Made by a program: the position numbers and the translations under genes
Shown here: positions 1 to 9,847 of the stretch, piece after piece
Layout of the letters: every line of letters starts with the position of its first letter
How positions within the stretch are numbered: the stretch's first letter is position 1
Source: Mauremys mutica
Lineage: Eukaryota; Chordata; Testudines; Geoemydidae
Direction of reading: 5' to 3'
DNA: 64,000 bases
NCBI RefSeq assembly: GCF_020497125.1
Contig: NC_059072.1
Span: 53,788,697-53,852,696 of the forward strand
Notes under the pieces: model-generated
What the model was told of the DNA's origin: nothing
Databases searched by the model: none
What the model saw: only the letters and a program-made list of their open reading frames with translations

Positions 1-587
1 GGAGATAATGCAGCCTGCTTCTTGTTTACATCTGAAAGTTTACCTGAAAGTGAGAACAGGTGATGTCGTGGCACTGTTGTAGACGCCATCGCAAGATATT
101 TATGTACCAGATGTGCTAAAGATTAGTATGTCCCTTCATGCTTCAACCAGCATTCCAGGGGACATGCGTCCATGCTGATGACGGGTTTTGCTCAATAACA
201 ATCCAAAGCAATGTGGACCGACACATGTTCATTTTCATTATCTGAGTCACATGCCACCAGCCGAAGGTTGATTTTCTTTTTTGGTGGTTCAGGTTCTGTA
301 GTTTTTGCATCAGAGTATTGCTCTTTTAAGATTTCTGAAAGCATGCTCCACACCTCATCCCTCTCAGATTTTGGAAGGCACTTCAGATTCTTAAATCTTG
401 GGTCGAGTGCTGTAGCTATCTTTAGAAATCTCACATTGGTACCTTCTTTGCGTTTTGTCAAATCTGCAGTGAAAGTGTTCTTAAAATGAACAATATGTGC
501 TGGGTCATCATCCGAGACTGCTATAACATGACATATATGGCAGAATGTGGGTAAAACAGAGCTAGAGGACATACAATTCTCCCCCAA
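1..587 (-). mobile_element. hAT transposase fragment, antisense copy
   Basis: A reading frame from 587 down to 192 encodes a piece of a ZBED1-like hAT transposase. It includes ALDPRFKNLKCLP, a segment typical of the region before the C-terminal dimerisation domain, then an acidic and proline-rich linker with PPKKK. Below 192 the - strand goes on with decayed dimerisation-domain coding (LxxKY, then a LFSLS-like segment near 50-30). The window edge cuts it. Stops after 192 and the lack of the N-terminal BED finger and catalytic core show it is dead. The same C-terminal segment recurs in opposite orientation at 631-830, so the two copies form an inverted pair. Confidence 0.75.
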
Positions 588-1241
588 GGAGTTCAGTCAC
601 AAATTTAATTATGCTTTTTTTTAAAGAGTGTCATCAGCATGAAAGCATTTTCTTCTGGAATGGTGGCCAAAGCATGAAAGGGCATACAAATGTTTAGCAT
701 ATCTGGCACGTAAATACCTTGCAATGCCAGCTACAAAAGTGCCACGCAAATGCCTGTTCTCTCTTTCAGATGACATTGTAAATAAGAAGCCGGCAGCATT
801 TTCTCCTGAAATGTAAACAAACTTGTTTGTCTTAGCGACTGGCTGAACCAGAAGTAGGACTCAGTGGACTTGTAGGCTCTGAAGTTTTACATTGTTTTGT
901 TCTTGAGTGCAGTTATGTAACAAAAAGAAAATCTACATTTGTAAATTGCACTTTCACAGCAAAGAGATTGCACTACAGTACTGTACTTGTATAAGGTGAA
1001 TTAAAAAATACTATTTCTTTTGTTTATCACTTTACAGTGCAAAGATTTGTAATAAAAACACTATACACTGATTTCAATTACAACACAGAATACAATATAT
1101 ATGAGTGTAGAAAAACATCCAAAATATTTAATAAATTTCAATTGGTATTCTATTGTTTAACAGTGTGATTAAAACTGCAATTAATCATGATTAATGTTTT
1201 GAGTTAATTGCGTGAGTTGACTGCGATTGACAGCCCTAATC
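588..1241 (+). mobile_element. hAT element 3' end, sense copy with terminal inverted repeat
   Basis: From 631 the + strand repeats, in sense orientation, the hAT C-terminal coding that is antisense at 1-185. Recognisable pieces are LARKYLA, LFSLS and DIVNKK, which belong to the hATC dimerisation domain. Non-coding AT-rich 3' sequence follows. The element ends near 1241 with the terminal sequence ...GCGATTGACAGCCCTAA preceded by GTTAATTGCGTGAGTTGACT, a common hAT terminus. Bases 588-630 form the junction between the two inverted copies. Confidence 0.7.
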
Positions 1242-1504
1242 GGAATGCTATTTCAATACATGTGCATAGGGTATTTGTATGCTACTTTGTAATAAGTCTA
1301 ATGTTAAAAGCCTTATGCATATGCATGAAAGGGTCAGTGTGTACCAATATCACAACACTGTATTTGTTATACAGTCTGTGTAGTACCCTGTGCCATTTAA
1401 ATGTATACTCTCAATGTAATTGGTCCTTACTACATATATATGTTAGTTTGTGCACTACTTTTTTGAGTTGAAGGAGCACAATGTTAAAATGTTAGTTAAT
1501 GCAC

Positions 1505-1546
<42 letters not shown>

Positions 1547-2469
1547 TGTAATGCTTTCTTTCTTGCTTTATTGACTATAATTTAGTCACCTAAATTTTCT
1601 CTCAATAAATAAGACTTTGTTCTCCCATCGATTTACTGTGTTTTCACCAGACCCACTAAATTGATGCCACTGCATCAATAGGAGTGGCGCCAATTTAGCA
1701 GGCCAGTGTAGACAAGCCCTGGGTGAAATAGTCATTACAAATTTATTCAACAAATATATCCTTTGTTTGTTTGTTTGAGAATTATTGGTGAAAAGACTTT
1801 GATTTTCCTTTCTCTTTAGTTTTAAATGCTAAAATAGATCCAGATTTCTACAACAAATCTATGGGCTACCAAGAAAAAGAGGACCATTACCACCAACCAC
1901 CATCACCTCCTTGGTATTTGTTGAGAAAGAGAATCCCTTTGAAGTACAGCAGTTTAGCCCTCATCATGCCTTCCCTCCATCCCACTTTTCAGCATTTGAT
2001 ATTGACTAGGTTAGGTGACTCTCTGCTCAACATGCTTGCTTTTGTAGAGCCCATTCGGAGATGCTTAACTTTTCCCCATTGTAGGAGCCTGGGTACCTAC
2101 GTCAGTGCTATGAATGCCTAACATTTAAGTCTCCTTTGAGTTCATAGCTGAAGGAGGCAGTGCCATCTGATCCATGAAAAATATCATCCACATTTTCATC
2201 ATGTGTAGATCAGGCCTGCGCAGGTCAATTTACCTATGACTGAACACGATCATCATGTGGAAGCTGCATCTAGCACTACATGCAGAGTGGACGTAGGTAA
2301 GAAAACCTGATGCACGTGGCTCACACCTGCCCAGACCCAGTGCCTCAATAGATCCTCAGACTCCTCAATGGTCTCCAGCCTGAACTACAACCTTGGTTCT
2401 AATCTATAAAGACTTTTCAGAGATGAGGCACCTCAGAGGCAAATTGGATGAAACTATAGTAAAGACCAA
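1242..2469. other. Intergenic stretch upstream of PNPLA8
   Basis: I see no gene here. The stretch holds a TA microsatellite (1507-1545). Near 1640-1720 there is a segment resembling turtle interspersed repeats that end in GGCCAGTGTAGACAAGCCC. The rest is unclassified sequence with short chance reading frames. Confidence 0.5.
1507..1545. repeat. (TA)n microsatellite
   Basis: An uninterrupted run of about 19 TA units is visible directly in the sequence. Confidence 0.97.
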
Positions 2470-4907
2470 TGTGACGTTGCACTCTATATGATTTTATGAA
2501 AATATGCTAATAAGTGTGAATATAATGTAACTGGAGTATGCTTCATGCAAAAGGTCTTTTGTAAGGTATCATTACAAAATTTATAATCTACTGTGTTCAT
2601 CCTATTTGTATGAATATATCATTCTTGTATCTGAAACTAGAAATACAAAATATAACTCTGAGGTCCTATTGTAATTATGCAAAGTGTGGGCCATTAATGG
2701 TGGTTTGGAATCTTGATGGCTCCCATTAACTAGGACAACTGACGGTAGGTGGCTCTGTTTACTTGCAAGCCATCTGGAATCCATCTTAAACTTGGGGCTT
2801 TTCCATTTAGAAGGAGGGGTGGGGACCCAGAGAGACAAAAGATTCCCGTCTTGTGCCAAAGCTATAGAAGGGGGTGGAACAGAACAAAGGAGGCTGCAGT
2901 CATGAAAAATCCCCTAGCTACCACCTGAGCTGGAACAAGGACTGTACCGGGGAAAGGATTGGGCCCAGACTAGGAAGGGGTCTAGTCTGTGAAAAAGGCT
3001 TACTGGAACATCTCTGAGGGTGAGATTTACCTGTATTCAGTTTCTTAATGTATTAGGCTTAGACTTGCATGTTTTTGTTTTATTTTGCTTGGTAACTTAC
3101 TTGGTTCTGTCTGTTATTACTTGGAACCACTTAAATCCTACTTTTTATACTTAATAAAATCACTTTTTGCTTATTAATTGATCCAGAGTGTCTGAAATAG
3201 ATTGCGGTCCATTAAAGCTTGGTATTGAGTGAGGAAAAACAGGTAGGACCAGAATAACAGTGAAAAGCCAAGTGGCTGCGTTTATTGGGGGATAATTACA
3301 ACTTGGGCCGGGGGAGTAGGCAACTTTGGCTGGGATGGTATCAAAAGTACAAACACACCCCAAAACACAGTAACAATACACTTTATACTGCTCACCACAC
3401 CACACCAAATAGGCAGACACACCAATCACACAAGATGGGAATCGGGTTCGTCAGGGCGGTGCCCGGTGCAACACAGAAAAGAGACCCACAGGCCACTGCC
3501 TCAGCCACGCTTGCTTTCACACTAAGGGTAACCCAGAGTGTGGTGCGGCTGCAGCTGGGCAGATTCCACTCACTCAGACCGCGGGGACGGGAACCCCTAG
3601 GTCTGCTAATCTCCAGGTGGAGACAGCTCCCAGATTCATGCACTCCGGACAAAGACAGAGCAGTGATTCACACACATGAAACAGTTTGCAATTAACAATT
3701 CACTAACAACTAGAACAACTATACAAGCTAGCTAAGCAATTGTGCAATTCTGAGCTCATTAATACAATCCTGATATCCTGAATAGATACTTGGTACAGAG
3801 TTAGGGAGGGGAAAAATAAGAGGCTAGATGAGCTAACTGTCAGATATCAAAAAGCAAATACCGCACTCCAGGCGCAGCTGACCAGCAGAACAGACACCAG
3901 AAGCATGACGAGCTGACAGGGATCGGGTCCAAACGACAACGAATCCAAATGATATGACACGAGCATGCTTTACCGGGAGGAGACCCTGGCCAAAAGGTTG
4001 ATCAGGTCCTTCAGCTAACACGCGGATGCTCCACACAAATTTTGGGGGGAAACCTAGTTTTATTAAGAGGAATCAGTCCCACGTGTCGGTATCTGATTGG
4101 CTCCCTGGTCCCTCCTCCCTTCAGGTTTCGAGCTGTTGCCACCCCACGTTGGCAGGATTTGCACACGGCACACTGGAGTTGACACGTAAACAAGCTTGAC
4201 CCTTAGATGACTGGGTCCAAAAAGAGCGGGAAAGTGAGTCGCTGGGCAGGATTAACCTGACCTCCAGACGACCGGCCCAAAAAAAAACAGATTGCCGGGC
4301 AGAATCAGGCCTTCACACACAGAACTAGCCTGACCTTTAGATGGCCCAGCAGGAGAGAAAAAACAACAGGAGAACATACACAGCCAGTGTTGCTGGGCAG
4401 GATTGAGTCTCTGCCCTCTCCTATATACAAGAACCTAGTCCAAGATGGAGGCTGCCTTGTCCTTTTAACAGGACAAGATGATCGTGGACCGACAATTGGC
4501 CATACAGAGCCATAACTATGTATCGGATTGCGACACAGAGCAAGTAATTAGTTCCTGGGGGAGCAAATAGCTGTGCATATCTCTCTATCAGTGTTAGGGA
4601 GGGTGGACAATTTATGAGTTTACCCTGTATAAGCTTTATACAGAGTAAACCAGATTTATTTGGGGTTTGGATCCCACTGGGAACTGGGTGCTAGAGACAG
4701 AGCACTTGTTAAGCTGTTTTCAGTTAAGTCTGTAACTTGTGGGGGATGTGGTTCAGACCTGGGTCTGTGTTTGTAGCAGGCTAGCATGACTGGCTCAATA
4801 AGACAGGGTACTGAAGTCCCAAGCTGCCAGGGAAAATGGGCTCAGAGGTAGTCTCAGCACATCAGGTGGTAGTCCCAAGGGGTGTCTCTGTGATCCAACC
4901 CGTCACA
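2470..4907 (+). mobile_element. LTR-like repeat of about 1.09 kb, split by a later insertion
   Basis: The repeat starts TGTGACG at 2470 and ends CGTCACA at 4907, giving 7-bp inverted ends of the TG...CA type. A polyadenylation signal AATAAA lies at 3153-3158. Removing the insertion at 3189-4535 and one copy of its 5-bp duplication leaves about 1086 bp of continuous sequence, a plausible LTR length. I recognise the sequence as a common turtle repeat. The flanks (ACCAA and GTGAA) do not match, so no target duplication is seen and the ends could be slightly off. The right end directly abuts a CR1. Confidence 0.55.
3189..4535 (-). mobile_element. Solo LTR (LTR retroelement or endogenous retrovirus), 1347 bp
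   Basis: The inserted segment begins TGTC and ends GACA and is flanked by the 5-bp direct repeat CAGAG at 3184-3188 and 4536-4540. Joining the flanks restores the host repeat without a gap. Orientation is inferred as -: that strand carries AATAAA (complement of 3281-3286) near its 3' end followed by a T/G-rich stretch, and a TATATA-like box near 4421-4430. That box would leave a very long distance to the polyadenylation signal, so the true TATA may lie elsewhere. Imperfect repeats built on GCTGGGCAGGATT occur at about 4240, 4290 and 4390. No coding domain is present; small reading frames inside it look like chance. Confidence 0.8.
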
Positions 4908-6294
4908 GTGAATTATCAGACATACAGATGAACATGATGTGTTGAAGAAGAGTCAACACGCCTTTTGTAAAGAGAAACCATGCCACACTAATCTATTAGA
5001 ATTCTTTGAGGGTGTCAACAAACACATGGACAACGGTGATCCAGTGGATATAGTGTATTTGGACTTTCAGAAAGCTTTTGACAAGCTCCATCAGCAAAGG
5101 CTCTTAAACATAATAAGAAGTCATGGGAGAAGAAGGAAGGTCCTCTCATGGATCACTAACTGGTTAAAAGACAGAAAACAAAGGGTAGGAACAAATGGTC
5201 AGTTTTCAGAATGGAGAGAAGTAAATAGTGATGTCCCCCGGGGATCAGTACTGGAACCAGTGCTGTTCAATATATTCATAAATGATCTGGTAAAAGGGCT
5301 AAGCAGCGAGGTGGTATAATTTGCAGACGGTACAAAATGACTCAAGACAGTTAAGTCCAAAATTGACTGCAAAGAGTTACTAAACTAGATGAGTGGCAAC
5401 AAAATAGCAGATGAAATTCAATGTTGATAAATGCAAAGTAATGAACACTGGAAAACATAATCTCAATTATACATACAAAATGATGGGATCTAAATTAGCT
5501 GTTACCACTCAAGAAAGATCTTGCCATCATTGTGGATGGTTCTCTGAAAACATCTGCTTAACGTGCAGCAGCAGCCAAAAAAGCTAACAGAATGTTAGGA
5601 ACTGTGAGGAAAGTGACAGATAAGACTTCACAAAATATCACAATGCCACTACGTAAATCCATGGTACGTCCACACCTTGAATACTGTGTGCAGTTTTAGT
5701 CACCCAACACAAAAAAAGATATATTAGAATTGGAAAAGGCACAGAGAAGGGCTACAAAAATTCATGGCTGGGAAAAACATGTCACAGACCATAAAATCTG
5801 ATCTACTCCATGGTAAGGAGCAGGGCTGCGGCGGGATCCCCAGCTGGGGAGAAGTTCCATATGAGAGGGATTAATAAGACTGGAACTTTTCAGCTTGGAA
5901 AAGAGATGACTAAGAGGGGCTATGATAGAGGTCTATAGAAAGTGAATAAGGAAGTGTTATTTACTCCTTCACATAACACAACACTGAGGTCACCCAACAA
6001 AATAGGCACAGGTTTTAAACAAACCTAAGGAAGTACTTTTTCACACAATGCCCAATCAACCATGGAACTCGTTGCCACAGAATATTGTGAAGACCAAACT
6101 GTAACTGGGTTAAAAAAAAAATGAGATAAGGTCCATCAATGGGTATTAGCCAAGATGGTGAGAGATACACCCCCACACTGTGAGTACCAGAAGCTAGGCC
6201 TGGGGCAGGGGATTGGGCACTGGACAAATTGCCCTGGTCATTCCCTCTAGAACACGGGGCACTGCTAGAAAACAGGCTACTGGACTAGATGGAC
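4908..6294 (+). mobile_element. CR1 LINE, decayed 3' half
   Basis: Reverse-transcriptase coding of the CR1 type is visible: [11 protein letters not shown] near 5060, then a [10 protein letters not shown] segment near 5250 where an intact CR1 has GSVLGP. The frame stops near 5319 and later parts carry several frameshifts and stops. About 40 bases unlike CR1 lie near 5812-5850. The copy is cut off within the CR1 3' untranslated part (CTGGACTAGATGGACC at about 6280-6294) and lacks the terminal octamers. It directly abuts the CpG island of PNPLA8. Confidence 0.85.
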
Positions 6295-6594
6295 CAGCCG
6301 GCTGACCTAGCAGGGCGAGTCGCATGCAGCAGAGCCACCCGGGGCTGCCCGGTGGGCCCAGCCGCCCAGAGCCCGGGGTTTGAGGGCGGGCAGCGAGGCT
6401 GGGGTCCTGCGCTGCGAGACACACTCGGCGGACGAAAGGAGCGGGCGCGGCGCTTGGTGCCGGGGGGCGTCCAGCAGCCCCCGGACTCACCCGCCCGGCC
6501 AGGCCAGGCCCGGCGCCGGGTCCGGGGCGGGTCCCTCACGCAGCGCGGGGCGGAAGGGACGACGCGCACCGCCCCCCAGCTGGTTCCGGGGCCG

Positions 6595-6604
6595 GCGCAT
6601 GCGC
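6595..6604. promoter_or_regulatory. NRF1-like binding site
   Basis: The palindrome GCGCATGCGC matches the core of the NRF1 consensus (YGCGCAYGCGCR). The base before it is G instead of Y. NRF1 is known to act on many nuclear genes for mitochondrial proteins, and PNPLA8 protein acts in mitochondria. Occupancy is inference. Confidence 0.6.
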
Positions 6605-6619
6605 GCTGTTCTGCCTCCG

Positions 6620-6814
6620 GTTCCTGCCCGTCGCTGTGTTGTTGTTTTGAGCCGGTCTCCAGGCCCCGCCGCCGTGAGGGACCCGCCGCGGCCCGCGCGC
6701 CAGGGAACGGCCCCGGCAGGTCGCGGGGTCTCCTCGGGCTCTTGCTAGAGAGGGGGCGGGGCCATCGCCCAACAGGGGCCACCGCGCGCCGGCCTGGGGC
6801 CGGCCCCCCCCGGG
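6620..6814 (+). other. PNPLA8: Putative non-coding exon 1 of PNPLA8
   Basis: A strong donor, GGG|GTAAGT, begins at 6815 within the CpG island, and the first coding exon has a good acceptor at 9758/9759 with 89 bases of 5' untranslated sequence. A leader exon ending at 6814 fits. The transcription start is not visible, so the left boundary is only a guess placed just after the NRF1 site. Confidence 0.45.
6752..6763 (+). promoter_or_regulatory. GC box (Sp1-like)
   Basis: GGGGGCGGGGCC is a textbook Sp1/KLF-type GC box inside the CpG island, about 50 bases upstream of the putative exon 1 donor. Confidence 0.55.
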
Positions 6815-7009
6815 GTAAGTGTCAGCGGGCTCCGCTCAGCGCCGGCCGGGGCTGCGCCGCGCTCGGCACACGCCTGAGCGGCTCCCCGGGCGTGTGCGCG
6901 TCTCGGGCGGGCGAGGGACTGTGCCCCGCGCGTCTGGGGAGGGGCGGGTGAACAAGCGAGACTGTGACAGGCCTGTCTCGGGGTGGGTGTATCCGCGTGT
7001 GTGACACTG

Positions 7010-7440
7010 GGTGTGCCCTGCCCCCACCCCACATGTCACACTGGGTGTGTGCCCCGGGTGTGTCCTGCCCCCCCACCCCACATGTCACACTGGGTGTGTG
7101 CCCTGGGTGTGTCCTGCCCCCCACCCCACATGTCACACTGGGTGTGTGCCCTGGGTGTGTCCTGCCCCCCACCCCACATGTCACACTGGGTGTGTACCCC
7201 TTGGTGTGCCCTGCCCCCCACCCCACATGTCACACTGGGTGTGTGCCCCGGGTGTGTCCTGCCCCCCACCCCACATGTCACACTGGGTGTGTGCCCTGGG
7301 TGTGTCCTGCTCCCCACCCCACATATCACACTGGGTGTGTACCCCTGGGTGTGCCCTGCCCCCCACCCCACATGTCACGCTGGGTGTGTACCCCTGGGTG
7401 TGTCCTGCCCCCCACCCCACATGTCACACTGAGTGTGTAT
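7010..7440. repeat. 48-bp GC-rich minisatellite, about nine units
   Basis: ATGTCACACTGGG recurs at 7033, 7082, 7130, 7178, 7227, 7275, 7323, 7372 and 7421, a spacing of 48-49 bases. Each unit is GT-rich in its first half and C-rich in its second (CTGCCCCCCACCCCAC). Units are nearly identical, so the array is young or homogenised. It lies in intron 1 just after the CpG island. Because 48 is a multiple of three, all + frames stay open and give spurious Cys-rich peptides. Confidence 0.95.
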
Positions 7441-7740
7441 CCCCCTCTGCCCCATGTGTAACACTAGATGTTTATACCATATATGGCACAGTTTACGTAC
7501 ATGTGTCCCATGTCACTGGGTGCCTGTCACTTTGTCCTGCCTTTGTGTGTATCACAGCATATAGACCATGTTTATCTTGTGTGTGTGTGTGTGATGTCAC
7601 TGTGTTTATACTGCATATTTGTGTTCTGTATGTGCATATGCCATGGATCTTGTCTTCCCTATATCATGTACGTATCTCTCTGTGCTTATACAGTGTGTGT
7701 GCCCTGTTTGTGTGTTATGGTGCTTATATCATCAGTGAAA
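7441..7740. repeat. Degenerate GT-rich extension of the minisatellite
   Basis: Diverged units of the type TGTGTTTATACTGTGTAT, with short GT runs (near 7580), continue the array. The same kind of sequence resumes at about 8890-9030 on the far side of the Penelope-like insertion, which suggests that insertion split one array. Confidence 0.65.
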
Positions 7741-8885
7741 ACAACGAGGAGTACTTGTGGCACCTTAGAGACTAACAAATGTATTTGGGCATAAGCTTTC
7801 GTGGGCTAAAATCCACTTGATCAGATGTGTGGAGGGGAAAATGCAGTAGCAGAAATATATACACAGTACATGAAAAGATGGGAGTTGCCTTACCAAGTGG
7901 GGGGTCAGTGCTAACGGGACAATTCAATTCTCAACAGTAGAATACCAAGGGAGGAAAAATCACATTTGTAGTGGTAATGAGGATGGCCCATTTCAAACAG
8001 TTGACAAGAAGTGTGAGTAACAGTAGGGGGAAATTAGTCTTTGTAATGACCCATCCACTCCCAGTCTTTATTCAGACCTAATTTGATGGTGTCCAGTTTG
8101 CAAATTAATTCCAGTTCTGCAGTTTCTCATTGGAGTCTGTTTTTGAGTCTGCTGTTCAGTGTCCAGGGAGACTGAAGTGTTCTCTGACTGTTTTTTGAAC
8201 GATATAATTCTTGGTTTCTGATTTGTGTCCATTTATTCTTTTGCGTAGAGACCGTCTGGTTTGGCCAATGTACATGGCAGAGGGGCATTGCTAGCACATG
8301 ATGGCATATATCACAATGGTAGATGTGCAGGTGAATGAGCCCCTGATGGTGTGGTTGATATGATTAGGTTCTATGATGATTTCCCTTGAATAGATAAGCA
8401 GACAGAGTTGGCAACGGGGTTTGTTGCAGGGATAGGTTCCTGGGTTAGTGTTTCTGTTATGTGATGTTTAGTTGCTGGTGAATATTTGCTTCAGGTTGGG
8501 GGGCTGTGTGTAAGCAAGGACTGGCCTGTCTCCCAAGGACTGGCCTGTCTCCCAAGGTCTGTGAGAGTGAGGGATCGTCCTTCAGGATAGGTTGTATATC
8601 CTTGATGATGTGCTGGAGAGGTTTTAGTTGGGGGTGTAGGTGATGGCTAGTGGCGTTCTGTTACTTTCTTTGTTGGGCCTGTCCTGTAGTAGGTGATTTC
8701 TGGGAACCCTTCTGGCTCTGTCAATCTGTTTCTTCACTTCACCAGGTGGGCATTGTAGTTTTAAGAACGCTTGACAGAGATCCTGTAGGTGTTTGTCTCT
8801 GTCTGAGGGATTGAAGCAAATTCGGTTGCATCTTAGAGCTAGTGAATGTCTTGTGTTCTTGTCTGTGTTTGTAGCATGTATTGGG
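7741..8885 (-). mobile_element. Penelope-like element, C-terminal GIY-YIG part and 3' tail
   Basis: The - strand encodes pieces typical of the C-terminus of Penelope-like retroelements. FNPSDRDKHLQDL and RNHLLQDRP lie near 8820-8690. A GIY-YIG endonuclease segment (VIYAI, then MYIGQTRRSLRKRINGHK) follows at about 8325-8210. A TAG interrupts the frame just before MYIGQ and other stops and shifts follow. The reverse transcriptase is missing, so the copy is 5' truncated. The tail (7830-7745) carries a hammerhead-like motif and the terminal segment containing GTGGCACCTTAGAGACTAAC that is abundant in turtles. An 18-bp tandem duplication occurs near 8517-8555. Confidence 0.8.
7787..7824 (-). ncRNA. 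Hammerhead-ribozyme-like motif in Penelope tail, copy 1
   Basis: On the - strand the order is CTGATCA (complement of 7818-7824), an extra A, a 4-bp stem GTGG/CCAC, GAAA (complement of 7797-7800), then GC-TTAT-GC forming a minimal stem III. This matches the hammerhead order CUGANGA, stem II, GAAA, stem III. G8 is C here and base 16.1 is C instead of U, so this copy should not cleave. Hammerhead motifs in Penelope-like elements are established; this assignment is by pattern only. Confidence 0.5.
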
Positions 8886-9758
8886 TATGTGATAGCTAAG
8901 TAGCACCTATGTGTACCTGTCACTATGTTTATACTGTGTATGAATGTGTGTACATGTATACCATATCTGTGTATTCTGTGTATACATAGTCTATGTATCT
9001 GTGTGCTGTGCATGTACATCACTTACGTGTCTGCAGCCATGCATCTCAGAATATGGCTTCTTGAGCTTTTGCAAACCGTGTCCTGACTACTTATGCCAGT
9101 ACTCACAAGAACAGAGGTGTTAAATCCTGATGTTTGGGCCAAATTCTAGTTGGAGTAATAATCTGCCTGCCTGAATTCTTCCTACAGTTCCAGCTGGTGC
9201 AGCAGCTTTCGTATAGTATTTTTTCAAACTGTTGCATTTCACTCCAGAAGTGACGGTTCTTCAATGGTGTGTTAAATCTCGGTGTATAGGTTGTATGAGA
9301 TTTATAAGATTCAGGACGAAAGGTATTCAAGATAATATTTTTATTGGTGGAATGTGCTGGATTTGCAGTCCTAAAGTGTCAAGTCAACTATTTATTCACA
9401 GAACACATACAACATCTTGACTGGAAAAATCATTTTTAGGGATGACATTTCCATGTTACCCTGGGTCTCTGCTCACCTGTTTATTAGAAACTGTGTGGGG
9501 GCTACCTTTTGATTTCCTATAAGCAAACAAATATTTTGAGTGACTTTGGTTGCTGCTTATTGCCTTGGGGTGTATTTAAACTAATAACCTAAAGTGGGAA
9601 GGTTCTGCATGTCATTACCAAATACTCTGAGCAATAGAGTACCCCTAAGAACTTATCTCATTTGAATATGTTTGTTCCCTATTTAAATAGAGAACTAAAT
9701 TGTATTAATTTGTAAACTACTCTTAATCTTTATTTTAATTAATGTTTCTCCATTTCAG
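8886..9758. other. Rest of intron 1
   Basis: Bases 8890-9030 continue the degenerate GT-rich array. From 9031 to the acceptor at 9758 I see only unclassified AT-rich sequence. The acceptor has a fair pyrimidine tract (TGTTTCTCCATTTCAG). Confidence 0.55.
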
Positions 9759-9847
9759 GTAACATCATGAAGTGTGACTTTTTTGAGATAAGCTTTCTGG
9801 AGTGAAGTAAAGAAGCAACATATGAAAGACATAAATATTTATAAGTA
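9759..9847 (+). promoter_or_regulatory. PNPLA8: PNPLA8 5' untranslated segment with two uORFs
   Basis: Exon 2 starts after the acceptor AG at 9757-9758. Before the main start there are two upstream ATGs. uORF 1 is 9767-9805 (12 codons plus TGA). uORF 2 is 9822-9848 (8 codons plus TAA), and its stop shares the A of the main ATG, giving TAATG. This arrangement allows termination and reinitiation; effects on translation are inference. Confidence 0.6.

Larger units (their letters stand above)
6290..6960 (+). promoter_or_regulatory. PNPLA8: CpG-island promoter of PNPLA8
   Basis: This is the only long stretch rich in both G+C and CpG near the 5' end of the gene. It lacks a TATA box and holds an NRF1-type palindrome (6595-6604), a GC box (6752-6763) and ETS-like GGAA cores near 6552 and on the - strand near 6620. 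The large first coding exon lies about 2.9 kb downstream, so this is the expected promoter position. Long reading frames on both strands here reflect the scarcity of A/T stops and are not read as genes. Confidence 0.8.

Noticed and set aside
3285..4193. Small reading frames in the 3.2-4.5 kb insertion
   Set aside because: The segment is bounded as a solo LTR; frames overlap on both strands and show no domain.
6285..6951. Reading frames of 165-220 codons in the CpG island
   Set aside because: High G+C removes stops in many frames on both strands; the products are low-complexity Arg/Pro/Gly without domains.
6964..7775. Long Cys/Pro-rich reading frames over the minisatellite on both strands
   Set aside because: A 48-bp unit keeps all frames in register, and several frames are open at once. 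There is no conserved family or splice context.
8210..8330. GIY-YIG nuclease as a host gene
   Set aside because: It lies among Penelope-type C-terminal coding with in-frame stops, followed by that family's tail.
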